DNA from: Neptunomonas concharum
GTDB taxonomy: Bacteria > Pseudomonadota > Gammaproteobacteria > Pseudomonadales > Balneatricaceae
NCBI RefSeq assembly: GCF_008630635.1
Contig: NZ_CP043869.1
Location: forward strand, 2,293,160-2,357,159
DNA: 64,000 bases
Direction of reading: 5' to 3'
Shown: positions 25,190 through 34,922 of the stretch, one piece after another
Layout: each line of letters starts with the position of its first letter
Position numbering within the stretch: the stretch's first letter is position 1
The notes under the pieces: generated by a model
What the model was told of the DNA's origin: nothing
Databases searched by the model: none
The model's input: only the letters and a program-made list of their open reading frames with translations
Translations under genes and position numbers: made by a program

Positions 25190-26707
25190 ATGGAAAAAAA
25201 AATGACTGACTCCATCCGGTATCAATTTCTACTGCGGATTTTGCCTGCCTTTTTTTTCACATCTGTTATATTTTTGCTGATACTCACATCATTTGAGCTC
25301 AATACAGCCAAAGAGGCAAAGCGTGAGCTTGCTAAACAAAAAGTAGAGAACTTAGCGCTACTACTTACGGAACCCGTTTGGCAACTTTCCAACACCTTAT
25401 CTAGCAATATCATGAGTGCAACCATCGAAGCCCATGAAGTCACATGCGTTGTTTTAGAGCAAGACTCGGAGATCACCCCTATTATCAGAAAAGGGGTGTG
25501 TAAAGAAGCGGATGGTGTAGAAACCTTCAGTAGCCCTATCATATACACCAACCAAGGAAGGGCTAGGCAGTTGGGTAAGGTCTCTATTCAGATGAGCATC
25601 ACAAATGACTGGAAAGCAATTTCCCGGAAAATACTGCCGTTGATTATCCTGTCTGTCATCTTATTCGTGCTGACCGTCGTTATCTCATTACTCGCCTTTC
25701 GTAGTACGATTCTTGCCCCACTTGCTCATGTATCCTACTCCCTTCGGCACTACCAAAAAACAGGAACGCGTAACCCTGTCGATTGGAAGACTAATGATGA
25801 ATTAGGTCTACTCATTCAAGAATACAACAACAGCTTACAGCACCAACAGCAAACAGAAAACCAACTGGAAACAGCAAAACACGACGCGGAAAAAGCTCGG
25901 CATGACGCTGAGATGGCTCTAAATAATCTGAAACAAGCCCAAAAGAGTTTAGTACAGGCGGAAAAAATGGCTTCCTTGGGTAGTTTAGTCGCCGGCATCG
26001 CTCATGAGGTCAACACTCCCCTTGGCAATAGCCTTACGATTGCAACAACGATCACAGAAGCCACCAAAGACATATCTAAAGATATAGAAGCAGGAGCCTT
26101 ACGTAAAAGCGTGCTAGAAAACTATATTCACTCCATGAATGAAGCGTCTACGATTCTTGAACGTAACCTTCATAACGCAGCAGATCAAATCCGTAAATTC
26201 AAACAAGTTGCTGTCGATCAAACCAGCGAAAAGCGCCGAAAATTCGACCTGCGGTTACTTTTAGACGAAGTCCTGTACACCCTTTATCCTCAAGTAAAAC
26301 ATTCGCCCTATGATATTAAAGCCATAGGACCTGAAGGCATCCTGATGAATAGCTACCCAGGACAGCTAGGGCAAATTATTACCAATTGTTTCAATAACAC
26401 GATACTCCACGGATTTGAAGGAAAAGAGAGTGGAGAGCTTACCTTTAGCGTTAACCAACTCGATGACGAGTGGGCCTCTTTAATCATAGAGGATAATGGC
26501 TGCGGTATGCCTCCAGAAGAACTAAAAAAAGCATTTGACCCTTTCTACACTACCAAATTAGGGCAAGGTGGATCAGGGCTTGGGCTAAATTTAGTCTATA
26601 ATCTAACAACATCCCTACTCGGAGGGAGTGTAAGTATATCGAGCGTCGTTGGTCAGGGATTGAAACTGACCTTCAAAATCCCACTCAACGCGCCCAGCTC
26701 TCATTAG
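25190..26707 (+). CDS. membrane sensor histidine kinase
   Basis: A 505-aa kinase. The first helix (about 18-38), a short periplasmic domain (39-150), the second helix (about 152-175), a HAMP-like linker and a coiled coil (about 225-262) come first. The phospho-acceptor His is in GIAHEVNTPLG and the ATPase motifs are DNGCGMPPEE and GGSGLGL. The start could be the ATG at 25190 or at 25202. The solute-binding gene before it and the response regulator after it (13 nt) make a three-gene operon. Confidence 0.9.
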   Translation: MEKKMTDSIRYQFLLRILPAFFFTSVIFLLILTSFELNTAKEAKRELAKQKVENLALLLTEPVWQLSNTLSSNIMSATIEAHEVTCVVLEQDSEITPIIRKGVCKEADGVETFSSPIIYTNQGRARQLGKVSIQMSITNDWKAISRKILPLIILSVILFVLTVVISLLAFRSTILAPLAHVSYSLRHYQKTGTRNPVDWKTNDELGLLIQEYNNSLQHQQQTENQLETAKHDAEKARHDAEMALNNLKQAQKSLVQAEKMASLGSLVAGIAHEVNTPLGNSLTIATTITEATKDISKDIEAGALRKSVLENYIHSMNEASTILERNLHNAADQIRKFKQVAVDQTSEKRRKFDLRLLLDEVLYTLYPQVKHSPYDIKAIGPEGILMNSYPGQLGQIITNCFNNTILHGFEGKESGELTFSVNQLDDEWASLIIEDNGCGMPPEELKKAFDPFYTTKLGQGGSGLGLNLVYNLTTSLLGGSVSISSVVGQGLKLTFKIPLNAPSSH

Positions 26708-26720
26708 TAAGGTTATAAGC

Positions 26721-28955
26721 ATGAAGCCACCTCATCACGAAGACGACTTATTTGATTTCGCTGAAGACGATCAAACGGCGTTACAGGATGCTGACCGAGA
26801 AGCGTGGAGAATTTTGGTAGTTGATGATGACCAAGATGTGCATGAGGCCACGCGTTTCGCGCTAAAAAATCAGAGAATTTTAGGTAAAAATTTAGACATC
26901 TACAGCGCTTATACCGGCCATGATGCCCAAACCATGCTGCAACAATCTGAGCAATTCGCCTGCATATTGCTGGATGTGGTTATGGAAACGCCGGACGCAG
27001 GGCTAAAACTTGTTAGCCATATCCGCGAAGAACTAAGAGAAGATACGACACGCATTATTCTACGTACAGGCCAACCGGGATACGCTCCCGAAAGCGAAGT
27101 TATCGAAAAATATGATATCAACGATTACAAATCTAAAGATGAGTTAACACGTAGTCGCCTCATTACAACGCTAACGTCATCGATACGTTCTTACCAACAA
27201 ATTAAAACTATCAAAGCTAACAAGGAAGGGTTAGCGATGATTATCAATGGTGCTCCAACCCTGTTTCGCGAGCGCGCAATTGGCACCTTCGCAAAAGGCG
27301 TACTCCTTCAGCTTTGCAGCCTGCTTCAAATTGAGAAGAACGGTTTTTTGTGTTGCTGCGAAGATATTCACCATGAGATCAAAGTACTCGCAGCCTACGG
27401 CCAATACAAGTCAATGTCCGGCTCCATATTAAATAGCTCAGAGCACCCGGATATCGTCCATGAAATAAAACAGGTCATTCAAAGCCAACAACGCTTTATT
27501 GGTGAAAACTATGTCATTTTGCATATGCGCTCACCTCACTCAGACAACCTCATTGTTAAGGTGGATACCCACAAAAACTTAAGCGAAACTGACTTACACC
27601 TTCTATCACTGTTTTCAGTCAGTATTTCGGTTGGATTTGATAATGCCCGTTTATTCGAGCGCATGGAGAACCTTGCCTACATAGATCCTCTCACCAGACT
27701 ACCTAATAGAACAGGGTATCTTTACGAGCTCACTCAACATATCAACCAGCAAACACCCTTTTATCTGGTACTTGCCGACATTGATAATTTCCAAGCAATT
27801 AATGACGGATTGGGCTATCAGGTAGGCAACAACACTTTAATTGCTATCGCTAAACACCTACCCTCCCTATTAGGTGATGACACCCTAACCGGAAGAATTT
27901 CTGCGGATACTTTTTGCGTCATGATCCCTGATTCCAATAGAGACTATGTTCATGACAAGCTTATGAAGCTCGAACTTTCACTATCCGAAAGCTTTAACAT
28001 TGATGGCTATGAGATTCCCCTTAGTTTAACAATGGGACTGGTACATTTTCCCGAACATGGTAGCGAGGCAGAAACGCTTTTACAAAATGCCAGCATTGCA
28101 TTAAAACATGCGAAAAAAACCAACAGAGCAGGCTTTTCTGAATTCGGCCATGAATATGAACAACAACTACAACATCGCTTACATATGGCAGCTGAATTAC
28201 GCCACTGCGTTGAGCGTAATGAACTTAAGTTGATGTTTCAGGCACAAATCTGTCTTTCAACAATGAACATCATTGGCGCTGAAGCGCTGGTACGCTGGCA
28301 TCATCAAGGGCGCACAGTACCTCCCAATGACTTTATCTCTACAGCCGAGTCTTCGGGATATATTGTTCCAATGGGTTACTGGATACTGGAAGAAGCGTGT
28401 AAGCAGCAAGTTAATTGGCTAGCGCAGACAGGTGAGGAGATCGTCGTCGCCGTTAATGTCTCTGTAAGACAGCTTAAAGACCCCCACTTTATCCAAAGAA
28501 TGGATGAGATACTGCTTACGACAGGCATTAACACATCGTCATTGGAAGTCGAAATAACGGAATCAATGATGATGGAGGACAGTGATGGGCTGACTGCAAT
28601 CCTTCATCAGATTCGTCAACGGGGTGTTCATGTCGCGTTGGATGATTTTGGCACAGGGTATTCCTCACTTAGCTACCTCCAAAAGCTGCCTATTAGCCAC
28701 CTCAAGATAGATCGCTCCTTCATTAACAAGATCACAGGAAATAAAGAGGACAGAGCGATTACCGCACTGATGGTAAGAATGGGTGAGCTACTTAATATGA
28801 AGGTTATTGCGGAAGGTGTCGAATCACCGGAGCAGCAGCAAGAGCTCATCCGATTAGGCTGCCATGAGGCACAGGGCTACCTATACTCAAAGCCTTTATT
28901 AACAGAGGATTTTATCGACTTACTGCATCAAATTAACGGGCAAGAGTTAAGTTAG
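26721..28955 (+). CDS. response regulator with DUF3369, degenerate GGDEF and EAL domains
   Basis: A 744-aa cytoplasmic output protein. A receiver domain (about 30-160) has its phospho-acceptor Asp in ILLDVVMETP. A DUF3369 region follows (about 170-310). The GGDEF domain (about 320-470) has SADTF where GGDEF should be, so it should make no cyclic di-GMP. The EAL domain (about 490-740) keeps EALVRW, NVSVRQL, EITES, DDFGTGYSSL and AEGVE, so it should be an active phosphodiesterase. The kinase upstream is the expected partner. It ends facing hypE. Confidence 0.92.
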   Translation: MKPPHHEDDLFDFAEDDQTALQDADREAWRILVVDDDQDVHEATRFALKNQRILGKNLDIYSAYTGHDAQTMLQQSEQFACILLDVVMETPDAGLKLVSHIREELREDTTRIILRTGQPGYAPESEVIEKYDINDYKSKDELTRSRLITTLTSSIRSYQQIKTIKANKEGLAMIINGAPTLFRERAIGTFAKGVLLQLCSLLQIEKNGFLCCCEDIHHEIKVLAAYGQYKSMSGSILNSSEHPDIVHEIKQVIQSQQRFIGENYVILHMRSPHSDNLIVKVDTHKNLSETDLHLLSLFSVSISVGFDNARLFERMENLAYIDPLTRLPNRTGYLYELTQHINQQTPFYLVLADIDNFQAINDGLGYQVGNNTLIAIAKHLPSLLGDDTLTGRISADTFCVMIPDSNRDYVHDKLMKLELSLSESFNIDGYEIPLSLTMGLVHFPEHGSEAETLLQNASIALKHAKKTNRAGFSEFGHEYEQQLQHRLHMAAELRHCVERNELKLMFQAQICLSTMNIIGAEALVRWHHQGRTVPPNDFISTAESSGYIVPMGYWILEEACKQQVNWLAQTGEEIVVAVNVSVRQLKDPHFIQRMDEILLTTGINTSSLEVEITESMMMEDSDGLTAILHQIRQRGVHVALDDFGTGYSSLSYLQKLPISHLKIDRSFINKITGNKEDRAITALMVRMGELLNMKVIAEGVESPEQQQELIRLGCHEAQGYLYSKPLLTEDFIDLLHQINGQELS

Positions 28956-28996
28956 ATTGATCTTTACTACTTGCCCCTTACGCGTGTAGCGTTGAT

Positions 28997-30040
28997 TTAA
29001 CATATTCTGGGGAGCTGCTCTCCCACCAGCATGTCTAAAATCCTCTCACCACCAAAACCTGTTTTTATTACCACTCGACCAGCAGGACCTTCAACCACTT
29101 CACCAATAATCGCAGCCTCCCTTCCAGCAGGGTGGGATTGCATGGCATGTAGCAGCGCTTCGGCACTATCGGCGGGCACTGTCGCTACTAGCTTTCCCTC
29201 ATTAGCAAAATGAAGCGCGTCCAAGCCTAATATTTCGCAAACACCGCGAACGGTATTTCTCACGGGGATACAACTCTCATCAAGGCGGATCGAAACATTC
29301 GCGCTTTCAGCGAATTCATTTAATACCGTTGCCACTCCGCCTCTGGACGCATCTCTGACCGCATGAAGATCAGGACAGGCAGCCAGCATCACAGACATCA
29401 ATTCATGTAAAGGCTGACAATCCGTTTCTAAAGAAACATCAAGCGCTAAATCCCCTCTAGCATTCAGTATGGCTGCACCATGATCACCGATATAGCCATT
29501 TACAATGACTTTATCGCCCACTTTCGAGCGTGAGGCCGATATTTCAATTCCCTGCGGTATCACACCAATTCCAGTGGTATTAATGAACAACTTATCACCT
29601 TTACCATGTGGAACCACCTTAGTATCGCCTGTGACAATCTGAACGCCTGCCAAGTCAGCAGCGGCTTTCATGCTTTGTACTATCTCTCTCAGTTCAGAGA
29701 CAGGCATACCCTCTTCAATAATCATCCCACAAGAAAGATATAACGGCTTTGCTCCCGACACCGCCAAATCATTAATGGTGCCATTTACCGCTAACGTTCC
29801 TATATTTCCACCTGGGAAAAACAGAGGGTCGACCACATAAGAGTCTGTTGTGAAGGCTAAGCGCTCCCCGTATTGCTGCAGTGACTGGAGATCAAATCGT
29901 GCCTGATCCTCCAACGCATTCAGCTGAGGATTATCAAAACAGCTGACAAATAGGTCCTCAATCAGATCTCGCATCGCTTTCCCACCGGAACCATGAGACA
30001 TGTTGATATGGGAAGCATGAAGCTTGCGCGTTTTTTTCAT
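28997..30040 (-). CDS. hypE: hydrogenase maturation protein HypE
   Basis: Dehydrates the thiocarbamate on its own C-terminal cysteine to make the cyanide ligands of the [NiFe] site. It has 347 aa. The C-terminus ends LPRIC, so the acceptor Cys is last. The N-terminal MSHGSGGKAM and the ATP-site segment TGDTKVV are typical of HypE. It is the last gene of the hup/hyp operon. Its usual partner HypF, which loads the carbamoyl group, is not in the window. Confidence 0.96.
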   Translation of the reverse strand: MKKTRKLHASHINMSHGSGGKAMRDLIEDLFVSCFDNPQLNALEDQARFDLQSLQQYGERLAFTTDSYVVDPLFFPGGNIGTLAVNGTINDLAVSGAKPLYLSCGMIIEEGMPVSELREIVQSMKAAADLAGVQIVTGDTKVVPHGKGDKLFINTTGIGVIPQGIEISASRSKVGDKVIVNGYIGDHGAAILNARGDLALDVSLETDCQPLHELMSVMLAACPDLHAVRDASRGGVATVLNEFAESANVSIRLDESCIPVRNTVRGVCEILGLDALHFANEGKLVATVPADSAEALLHAMQSHPAGREAAIIGEVVEGPAGRVVIKTGFGGERILDMLVGEQLPRIC

Positions 30041-30072
30041 GGATGGTTTACCTTCATAACTACACGATCAGA

Positions 30073-31197
30073 TTAGAGATTATCTACGTCAATTTTTCCG
30101 TACGCGTAATAGGCACTGCAGGAACCTTCAGTGGATACCATCAAAGCACCCAACGGAGTTTCAGGCGTACACTCTTTACCAAAAACCTTACACTGCCAAG
30201 GCTTGATCGCGCCCTTTAACACTTCACCACACTGGCAAGCTTTCGGATCAGCAATAGTGAGATTAGGGACAATAAAATGTCGCTCTGCATCATATTGCGC
30301 AAAGCTCTGGCGAATCTGCACGCCCGAATGATCAATGGAGCCAAGGCCGCGCCATTCAAAAAACTCACGTAATTCGAACACCTCAGAAACGGCTTGTAAT
30401 GCCTGTCTATTGCCTGACTCAGGAACCAACCTTGTATACTGGTTCTCTATTTCAGCACGTTCATCACGTATCTGGATCAACAACATATAAAGCGACTGAA
30501 GTATATCCAAAGGCTCAAAACCCGCTATCACTAAAGGGCGTTGATAATGGCGAGAGATAAACTCATAAGGCTTCTGCCCAATGATCATGCTGACATGCCC
30601 TGGACCTAGAAAGCCATCAATCGTCATATCTGGGGAGTCAAGAATCGCCTTAATGGTTGGAATGATCGTAATATGATTACAGAATAGATAGAAATTACTA
30701 ACCCCCTCTTTTTTTGCCTGTAAAAGCGTGAGCGCGGTACTTGGCATCGTCGTTTCAAAGCCTAAGCCAAAGAAAACGACCTGTTTATCCGGGTTCTTTT
30801 TTGCCAATTGCAGCGCGTCCATAGGAGAATAAACCATACGAATATCAGCACCACCAGCTTTCGCCTGTAATAAACTTTTCTTGGAGCCTGGGACTCGCAT
30901 TGCATCGCCGAAAGTTGTGAAGATCACATTCGGCTGCTCAGCAATAGCAATGCAATCATCTACACGCCCCATTGGCAACACGCATACAGGACAACCTGGG
31001 CCATGCACCAACTCAATCTCTTTTGGGAGCAGTTGCTCTAATCCATAGCGGAATATCGAATGAGTATGCCCCCCGCACACTTCCATTATTTGTAGCGGCC
31101 GTTGCTGGCAACGAGGTATCTCTTTGACTATTTGGTTGATTTTATCCAGAAGGCTTTTTGCCATGTCGGGATCACGGAACTCATCAACAAACTTCAT
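30073..31197 (-). CDS. hypD: hydrogenase maturation protein HypD
   Basis: Iron-sulfur scaffold on which the Fe(CN)2CO unit is built with HypC. It has 374 aa. CGGHTH (Cys near residue 41) and GPGCPVC (about 69-72) are the catalytic cysteines, GFETT is present, and Cys-rich cluster ligands occur near the end (ACQCGEVL, CKVFGKEC). It lies 51 nt after the SIS gene and 32 nt before hypE. Confidence 0.96.
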   Translation of the reverse strand: MKFVDEFRDPDMAKSLLDKINQIVKEIPRCQQRPLQIMEVCGGHTHSIFRYGLEQLLPKEIELVHGPGCPVCVLPMGRVDDCIAIAEQPNVIFTTFGDAMRVPGSKKSLLQAKAGGADIRMVYSPMDALQLAKKNPDKQVVFFGLGFETTMPSTALTLLQAKKEGVSNFYLFCNHITIIPTIKAILDSPDMTIDGFLGPGHVSMIIGQKPYEFISRHYQRPLVIAGFEPLDILQSLYMLLIQIRDERAEIENQYTRLVPESGNRQALQAVSEVFELREFFEWRGLGSIDHSGVQIRQSFAQYDAERHFIVPNLTIADPKACQCGEVLKGAIKPWQCKVFGKECTPETPLGALMVSTEGSCSAYYAYGKIDVDNL

Positions 31198-31248
31198 GAC
31201 TTCTTCCTGTTTTTATTCTTGTGATCTTCACCGGTAAAGATTGAGTAA

Positions 31249-31932
31249 TTAATAACTACCGGGCAAACGCATACGTTGATCAGCCAACAGGGTATGCACC
31301 AAGTCCCAGAGGATGTGATAGCAAGCCAAGTGGCACTCTTGTATACGATGAACACTGTTAGATTCCACGATCAAGCAGTAATCAACATAAGGGGTTTTAG
31401 CGAGATCCCCACCCTGATTGCCCGTGAACGCCACCACCTTCATACCCATACGGTGAGCTTTCTCGCACGCTGATGAAATGTTTGATGAGCAACCGCTGGT
31501 CGAAAAAACCACTAACAGATCATTTGGTTGTCCAATCGCACCTAACTGCCTTGGCAAAACATGATCAAAGCCGACATCGTTAGCGATGGCTGTAATCATG
31601 GCATTGTCTGAACTGAGGTTAATCGCAGGAAGCGCCGGTCTCCCCGCTGTTACAGGGTGCATAAATTCTAGAGACAGATGCGCGGCATCGCAGGAAGAGC
31701 CACCATTTCCGGCACAAAGCAGGCGCCCACCTAATGTATATGTATCGGCTAATGCCGTAGCGATCTCTATTAATAGATCACTGTTGGCTGCAAAGAATTG
31801 TTGTTTTACCGAAACACTTTCAGCGGCCTTTTGAATAACGGAGTTTCGTAGCGCTTCAGACTTATCTCTTTTATGGCGGAGCTCATCGCTATCCATAAAG
31901 GGATATAGACCTCCAAGAATATCGTCAGTCAT
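31249..31932 (-). CDS. SIS-domain protein (phosphoheptose isomerase/GmhA-like) inside the hyp operon
   Basis: A 227-aa sugar-isomerase fold protein. The phosphosugar-binding loop reads CAGNGGSSCDAAH (GmhA has GNGGSAADAQH), and STSGCSSNI forms the second site. The known family makes heptose for lipopolysaccharide, but no other heptose gene is near. It sits 8 nt after hypC and ahead of hypD, so co-expression with hydrogenase maturation is very likely. Its role there is unknown; a sugar-phosphate or ligand-binding function is possible. Confidence 0.85.
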   Translation of the reverse strand: MTDDILGGLYPFMDSDELRHKRDKSEALRNSVIQKAAESVSVKQQFFAANSDLLIEIATALADTYTLGGRLLCAGNGGSSCDAAHLSLEFMHPVTAGRPALPAINLSSDNAMITAIANDVGFDHVLPRQLGAIGQPNDLLVVFSTSGCSSNISSACEKAHRMGMKVVAFTGNQGGDLAKTPYVDYCLIVESNSVHRIQECHLACYHILWDLVHTLLADQRMRLPGSY

Positions 31933-31940
31933 AGACCACC

Positions 31941-32225
31941 TCAGCGTTGTAGTCCATCATTAAGTTGGAGTGCATCAAGCTCTTCGGCAAACTCACCTAG
32001 CTCTCTTAATAAGTCCAAAGTTTTGTGCGCCTCCTCCTCATCAATAAGGCTCATAGCAAACCCTACATGGACGAGTGCCCAGCGCCCAATTAAGGCTGTG
32101 AGATCACCTTCAGGTAATACGCAACCAAGGTTCACTTCTCGTTTAACACCGGATACATCGACTAAACCCAACGCATTATCCGCATCCGTAATCTCAATGA
32201 TCCGCCCGGGGATACCTAAACACAT
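31941..32225 (-). CDS. hypC: hydrogenase maturation chaperone HypC
   Basis: A 94-aa chaperone that carries the iron unit with HypD to the large subunit. It begins MCLGIPGRI, with the essential Cys2. It overlaps the end of the hupR gene by 10 nt. It is one of two HypC-family proteins in the operon; the other is HupF at 38152-38472. Confidence 0.95.
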   Translation of the reverse strand: MCLGIPGRIIEITDADNALGLVDVSGVKREVNLGCVLPEGDLTALIGRWALVHVGFAMSLIDEEEAHKTLDLLRELGEFAEELDALQLNDGLQR

Positions 32226-33703
32226 GAAGTGTTCTCCTCACTATTAACCTCACCCGTACGGCTTTCAAAACCATAGCGCTCTAGTTTTGATCTAAGACCT
32301 ACACGGGAGAGGCCTAATTCTTTTGCTGCTCGACTTTTATTCCAACGGTGGCGAATCATAGTCTCTTTGAGGATACGCTTTTCCAGTGTTTCGACACGGT
32401 CTTTCAAGGAGCCCTCAAGCCCTACCCATAACTCAGTTTCTTGGGCTTCATCCTCAGGTACTGCGCGTAATACCCGAGGACTTAAAAGATCAGCCCCTAA
32501 ATATATATCTTGAGCTAAAACCAACATACGACGCACTTCATTCTGCAATTCACGCACATTACCCGGCCAAGCGTACGCTTGCATACAAGCCAGCGCTTCT
32601 TGCGTGAATCCATCAACAGGTTTGTCAAACTCTTTCATTGCACGCTGTAAAAAGCTATTCGCTAATACCGGGATATCCTCAGGACGTTTTGCCAATGCAG
32701 GCAACTCCAACGTCATCTCAGCCAATCGGTAATACAGATCTTGTCTAAAGCGCCCTGCCCTGACTTCCTCTTCCAAATCCCGATTGGTAGAGGCAACAAT
32801 TCGAACATCGATCTTACGACGCTGCTCTTCTCCTAAGCGACGAATCTCGCGCTCTTGCAAGACTCGCAGTAACTTGATTTGGAAAGCAGGAGTAATTTCA
32901 CCGATTTCATCCAAGAAAATAGTCCCACCATCCGCCTGTTCAAATAACCCGATATGGTCATTAATAGCGCCAGTGAAAGACCCTTTCTTATGTCCAAACA
33001 GCTCTGAAGCCAGTAATTCATCTGGCATAGCACCGCAGTTCTCAACGATAAATGGGCGCTCCGCGCGCAGGCTGTTGTAATGCAAAGCACGGGCAAACAG
33101 CTCTTTACCTGCACCGGAAGGCCCTGTCACTAAAACCGACACATCATAAGGGGCAATTTTTTGAACGGCTTCACATGCCTCGTTCAAAGGGCTACTCGCT
33201 CCCCTTTTTATCTCATCTAATGCAAAGTTTTGCTGGAGGCGAGCTTTTTTAGCAGCAATATTTTGTTCAGCCTGTTCCCTCGTGAGGCGCATCTCCATAG
33301 CTAGCAGCTCACTTTCTTCCTGTAAGGCATTGAGCTGGCAAGCGTTTCTTAAAATCTGCAGCAGATTTTCTGGATGCCAAGGTTTAGTGATGTATTGATA
33401 GATTCCCGCTTCATTTAAGCCACGAATAATATCTTCCGAGTCGGTATATCCCGATAGGATTAAACGTACGGTATTCGGCCATTGATGGCGTATTTCAGAA
33501 AGTAGCTCAACACCTGTTTTACCGGGCATCCGCTGGTCACATAACACTGCATGAACACTGTGTTGTTTCAACAACTTTATGGCTTGCTCGGCGCTGGATG
33601 CAATCATCACTTCGAATTCATCATCGAGCGTTCGCTCTAGTGTCTCCAAAGAGCGTACCTCATCATCGATGCAAAGTACGGTGGGCCGAGTGCGCGTCAG
33701 CAT
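32216..33703 (-). CDS. hupR: NtrC-type hydrogenase regulator HupR/HoxA
   Basis: A 495-aa sigma-54-dependent activator. The receiver domain (about 8-120) has its Asp at residue 56 in LCDQRMPG. The AAA+ domain (about 165-390) has Walker A GPSGAGKE and a sigma-54 contact loop GSFTGA, a slight change from GAFTGA. A Fis-type helix-turn-helix ends the protein ([11 protein letters not shown]). It starts inside the end of hypB (ATGCTGA overlap). No cognate kinase (HupT/HoxJ) is in the window. It probably activates the promoter in front of hupD. Confidence 0.9.
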   Translation of the reverse strand: MLTRTRPTVLCIDDEVRSLETLERTLDDEFEVMIASSAEQAIKLLKQHSVHAVLCDQRMPGKTGVELLSEIRHQWPNTVRLILSGYTDSEDIIRGLNEAGIYQYITKPWHPENLLQILRNACQLNALQEESELLAMEMRLTREQAEQNIAAKKARLQQNFALDEIKRGASSPLNEACEAVQKIAPYDVSVLVTGPSGAGKELFARALHYNSLRAERPFIVENCGAMPDELLASELFGHKKGSFTGAINDHIGLFEQADGGTIFLDEIGEITPAFQIKLLRVLQEREIRRLGEEQRRKIDVRIVASTNRDLEEEVRAGRFRQDLYYRLAEMTLELPALAKRPEDIPVLANSFLQRAMKEFDKPVDGFTQEALACMQAYAWPGNVRELQNEVRRMLVLAQDIYLGADLLSPRVLRAVPEDEAQETELWVGLEGSLKDRVETLEKRILKETMIRHRWNKSRAAKELGLSRVGLRSKLERYGFESRTGEVNSEENTSCV

Positions 33704-34578
33704 TGGGTTAAACTCGCTTCCAAGTCAGCAATTTTTTGCTGCATTACATCAATCTGTTTCTGAATACCCGCCTGTCTTCCTTGGGACAACCAATCCAACC
33801 ACTGGCTCATGCCCTCACCACTTCGGGCAGATAACTGAATGACCTGAATATCAGGATTAACCCGGCGGGCATATTCAATGCACTTATCTACATCAAAATC
33901 CAGATAGGGTAATAAGTCTGTTTTATTCAGCAGCATGACGTCGGCTGCATGGAACATATCCGGATACTTAATCGGTTTATCTTCACCTTCTGTGACAGAA
34001 AGAATCGCCACTTTATGCGCTTCACCAAGGTCAAATGCCGCTGGGCACACTAAGTTACCTACATTTTCTATAAATAAGATGCCGCTTTTTAGATCAGAAA
34101 AGTTCTCAACCGCATGCCCCACCATATGTGCATCCAGATGACACCCTTTCCCAGTATTAACCTGCACCGCCTGTACGCCGGTTTCCCTGATGCGGTCAGC
34201 ATCATTTGCTGTTTGCTGATCCCCCTCAATCACCCCCAATGGCATCTTATCTTTGAGGAGTTTTAGCGTTTCGGTCAACAAGGTTGTTTTCCCCGACCCA
34301 GGGCTGGAAACCAAGTTGAGTACGAATAAGTTCATTGCGGAGAATAATGCTCTGTTTTGAGCAGCATACTGGTCATTTTTACCAAGAATATCCTGCTCGA
34401 TTTGCACCATGCGGCTTTGGCTTAAACCCGGCGCGTGAGCCCCTGCAGGGCCATGACCAAAATGTAGATCACCTGCTTGCGTATCATGATGATGCGTATG
34501 TGCATGATGATCGTCATGGGTATGATCATGCCCTTCGATCTTTACATTGCCTTCACTACACCCACAAACCGTACACAT
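33697..34578 (-). CDS. hypB: hydrogenase/urease nickel-insertion GTPase HypB
   Basis: GTPase that stores and inserts nickel. About 293 aa. It begins [10 protein letters not shown], followed by a His-rich nickel store (about residues 17-35). The P-loop reads [10 protein letters not shown] near residue 114, with later guanine specificity NKTDLL. The ATG at 34578 is chosen because it gives the conserved CTVCGC start; a GTG 6 nt upstream overlaps the hypA stop. Confidence 0.95.
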   Translation of the reverse strand: MCTVCGCSEGNVKIEGHDHTHDDHHAHTHHHDTQAGDLHFGHGPAGAHAPGLSQSRMVQIEQDILGKNDQYAAQNRALFSAMNLFVLNLVSSPGSGKTTLLTETLKLLKDKMPLGVIEGDQQTANDADRIRETGVQAVQVNTGKGCHLDAHMVGHAVENFSDLKSGILFIENVGNLVCPAAFDLGEAHKVAILSVTEGEDKPIKYPDMFHAADVMLLNKTDLLPYLDFDVDKCIEYARRVNPDIQVIQLSARSGEGMSQWLDWLSQGRQAGIQKQIDVMQQKIADLEASLTQC

Positions 34579-34580
34579 AA

Positions 34581-34922
34581 TCACTCTACCTCTAGTTCTT
34601 TTATTCTTAGTTCATCGCCCTGAGTTACCGTCAACTGATAGCTACCACACTGGTGGCACGCATCGTAACGTTGTGTGATGGCTACACTTTGATTACATTG
34701 CATGCACCACGCCATTCCCGGTAATTCGATGATTTTCAACTGCGCATTCTCCGCCAAGGTGCCACGAGCAACTGCATCAAAGCAGAAGAGTAAGGCTTCA
34801 GGCTCTACCGCAGACAACGGTCCAACTTCAAGCCAAATCGTTTTGACTTGCGAATAACATTGCGTTTTTGCTTGATCCTCTAGTATTTGCATCAAACCTT
34901 CGGCAATCGACATCTCATGCAT
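34581..34922 (-). CDS. hypA: hydrogenase nickel-incorporation protein HypA
   Basis: A 113-aa nickel metallochaperone working with HypB. The N-terminus MHEMSIAEG carries His2 and Glu3, the nickel site. Four zinc cysteines appear as CMQC and CHQC near residues 71-92. Its start overlaps the end of hupK by 1 nt, and hypB follows directly. Confidence 0.95.
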   Translation of the reverse strand: MHEMSIAEGLMQILEDQAKTQCYSQVKTIWLEVGPLSAVEPEALLFCFDAVARGTLAENAQLKIIELPGMAWCMQCNQSVAITQRYDACHQCGSYQLTVTQGDELRIKELEVE

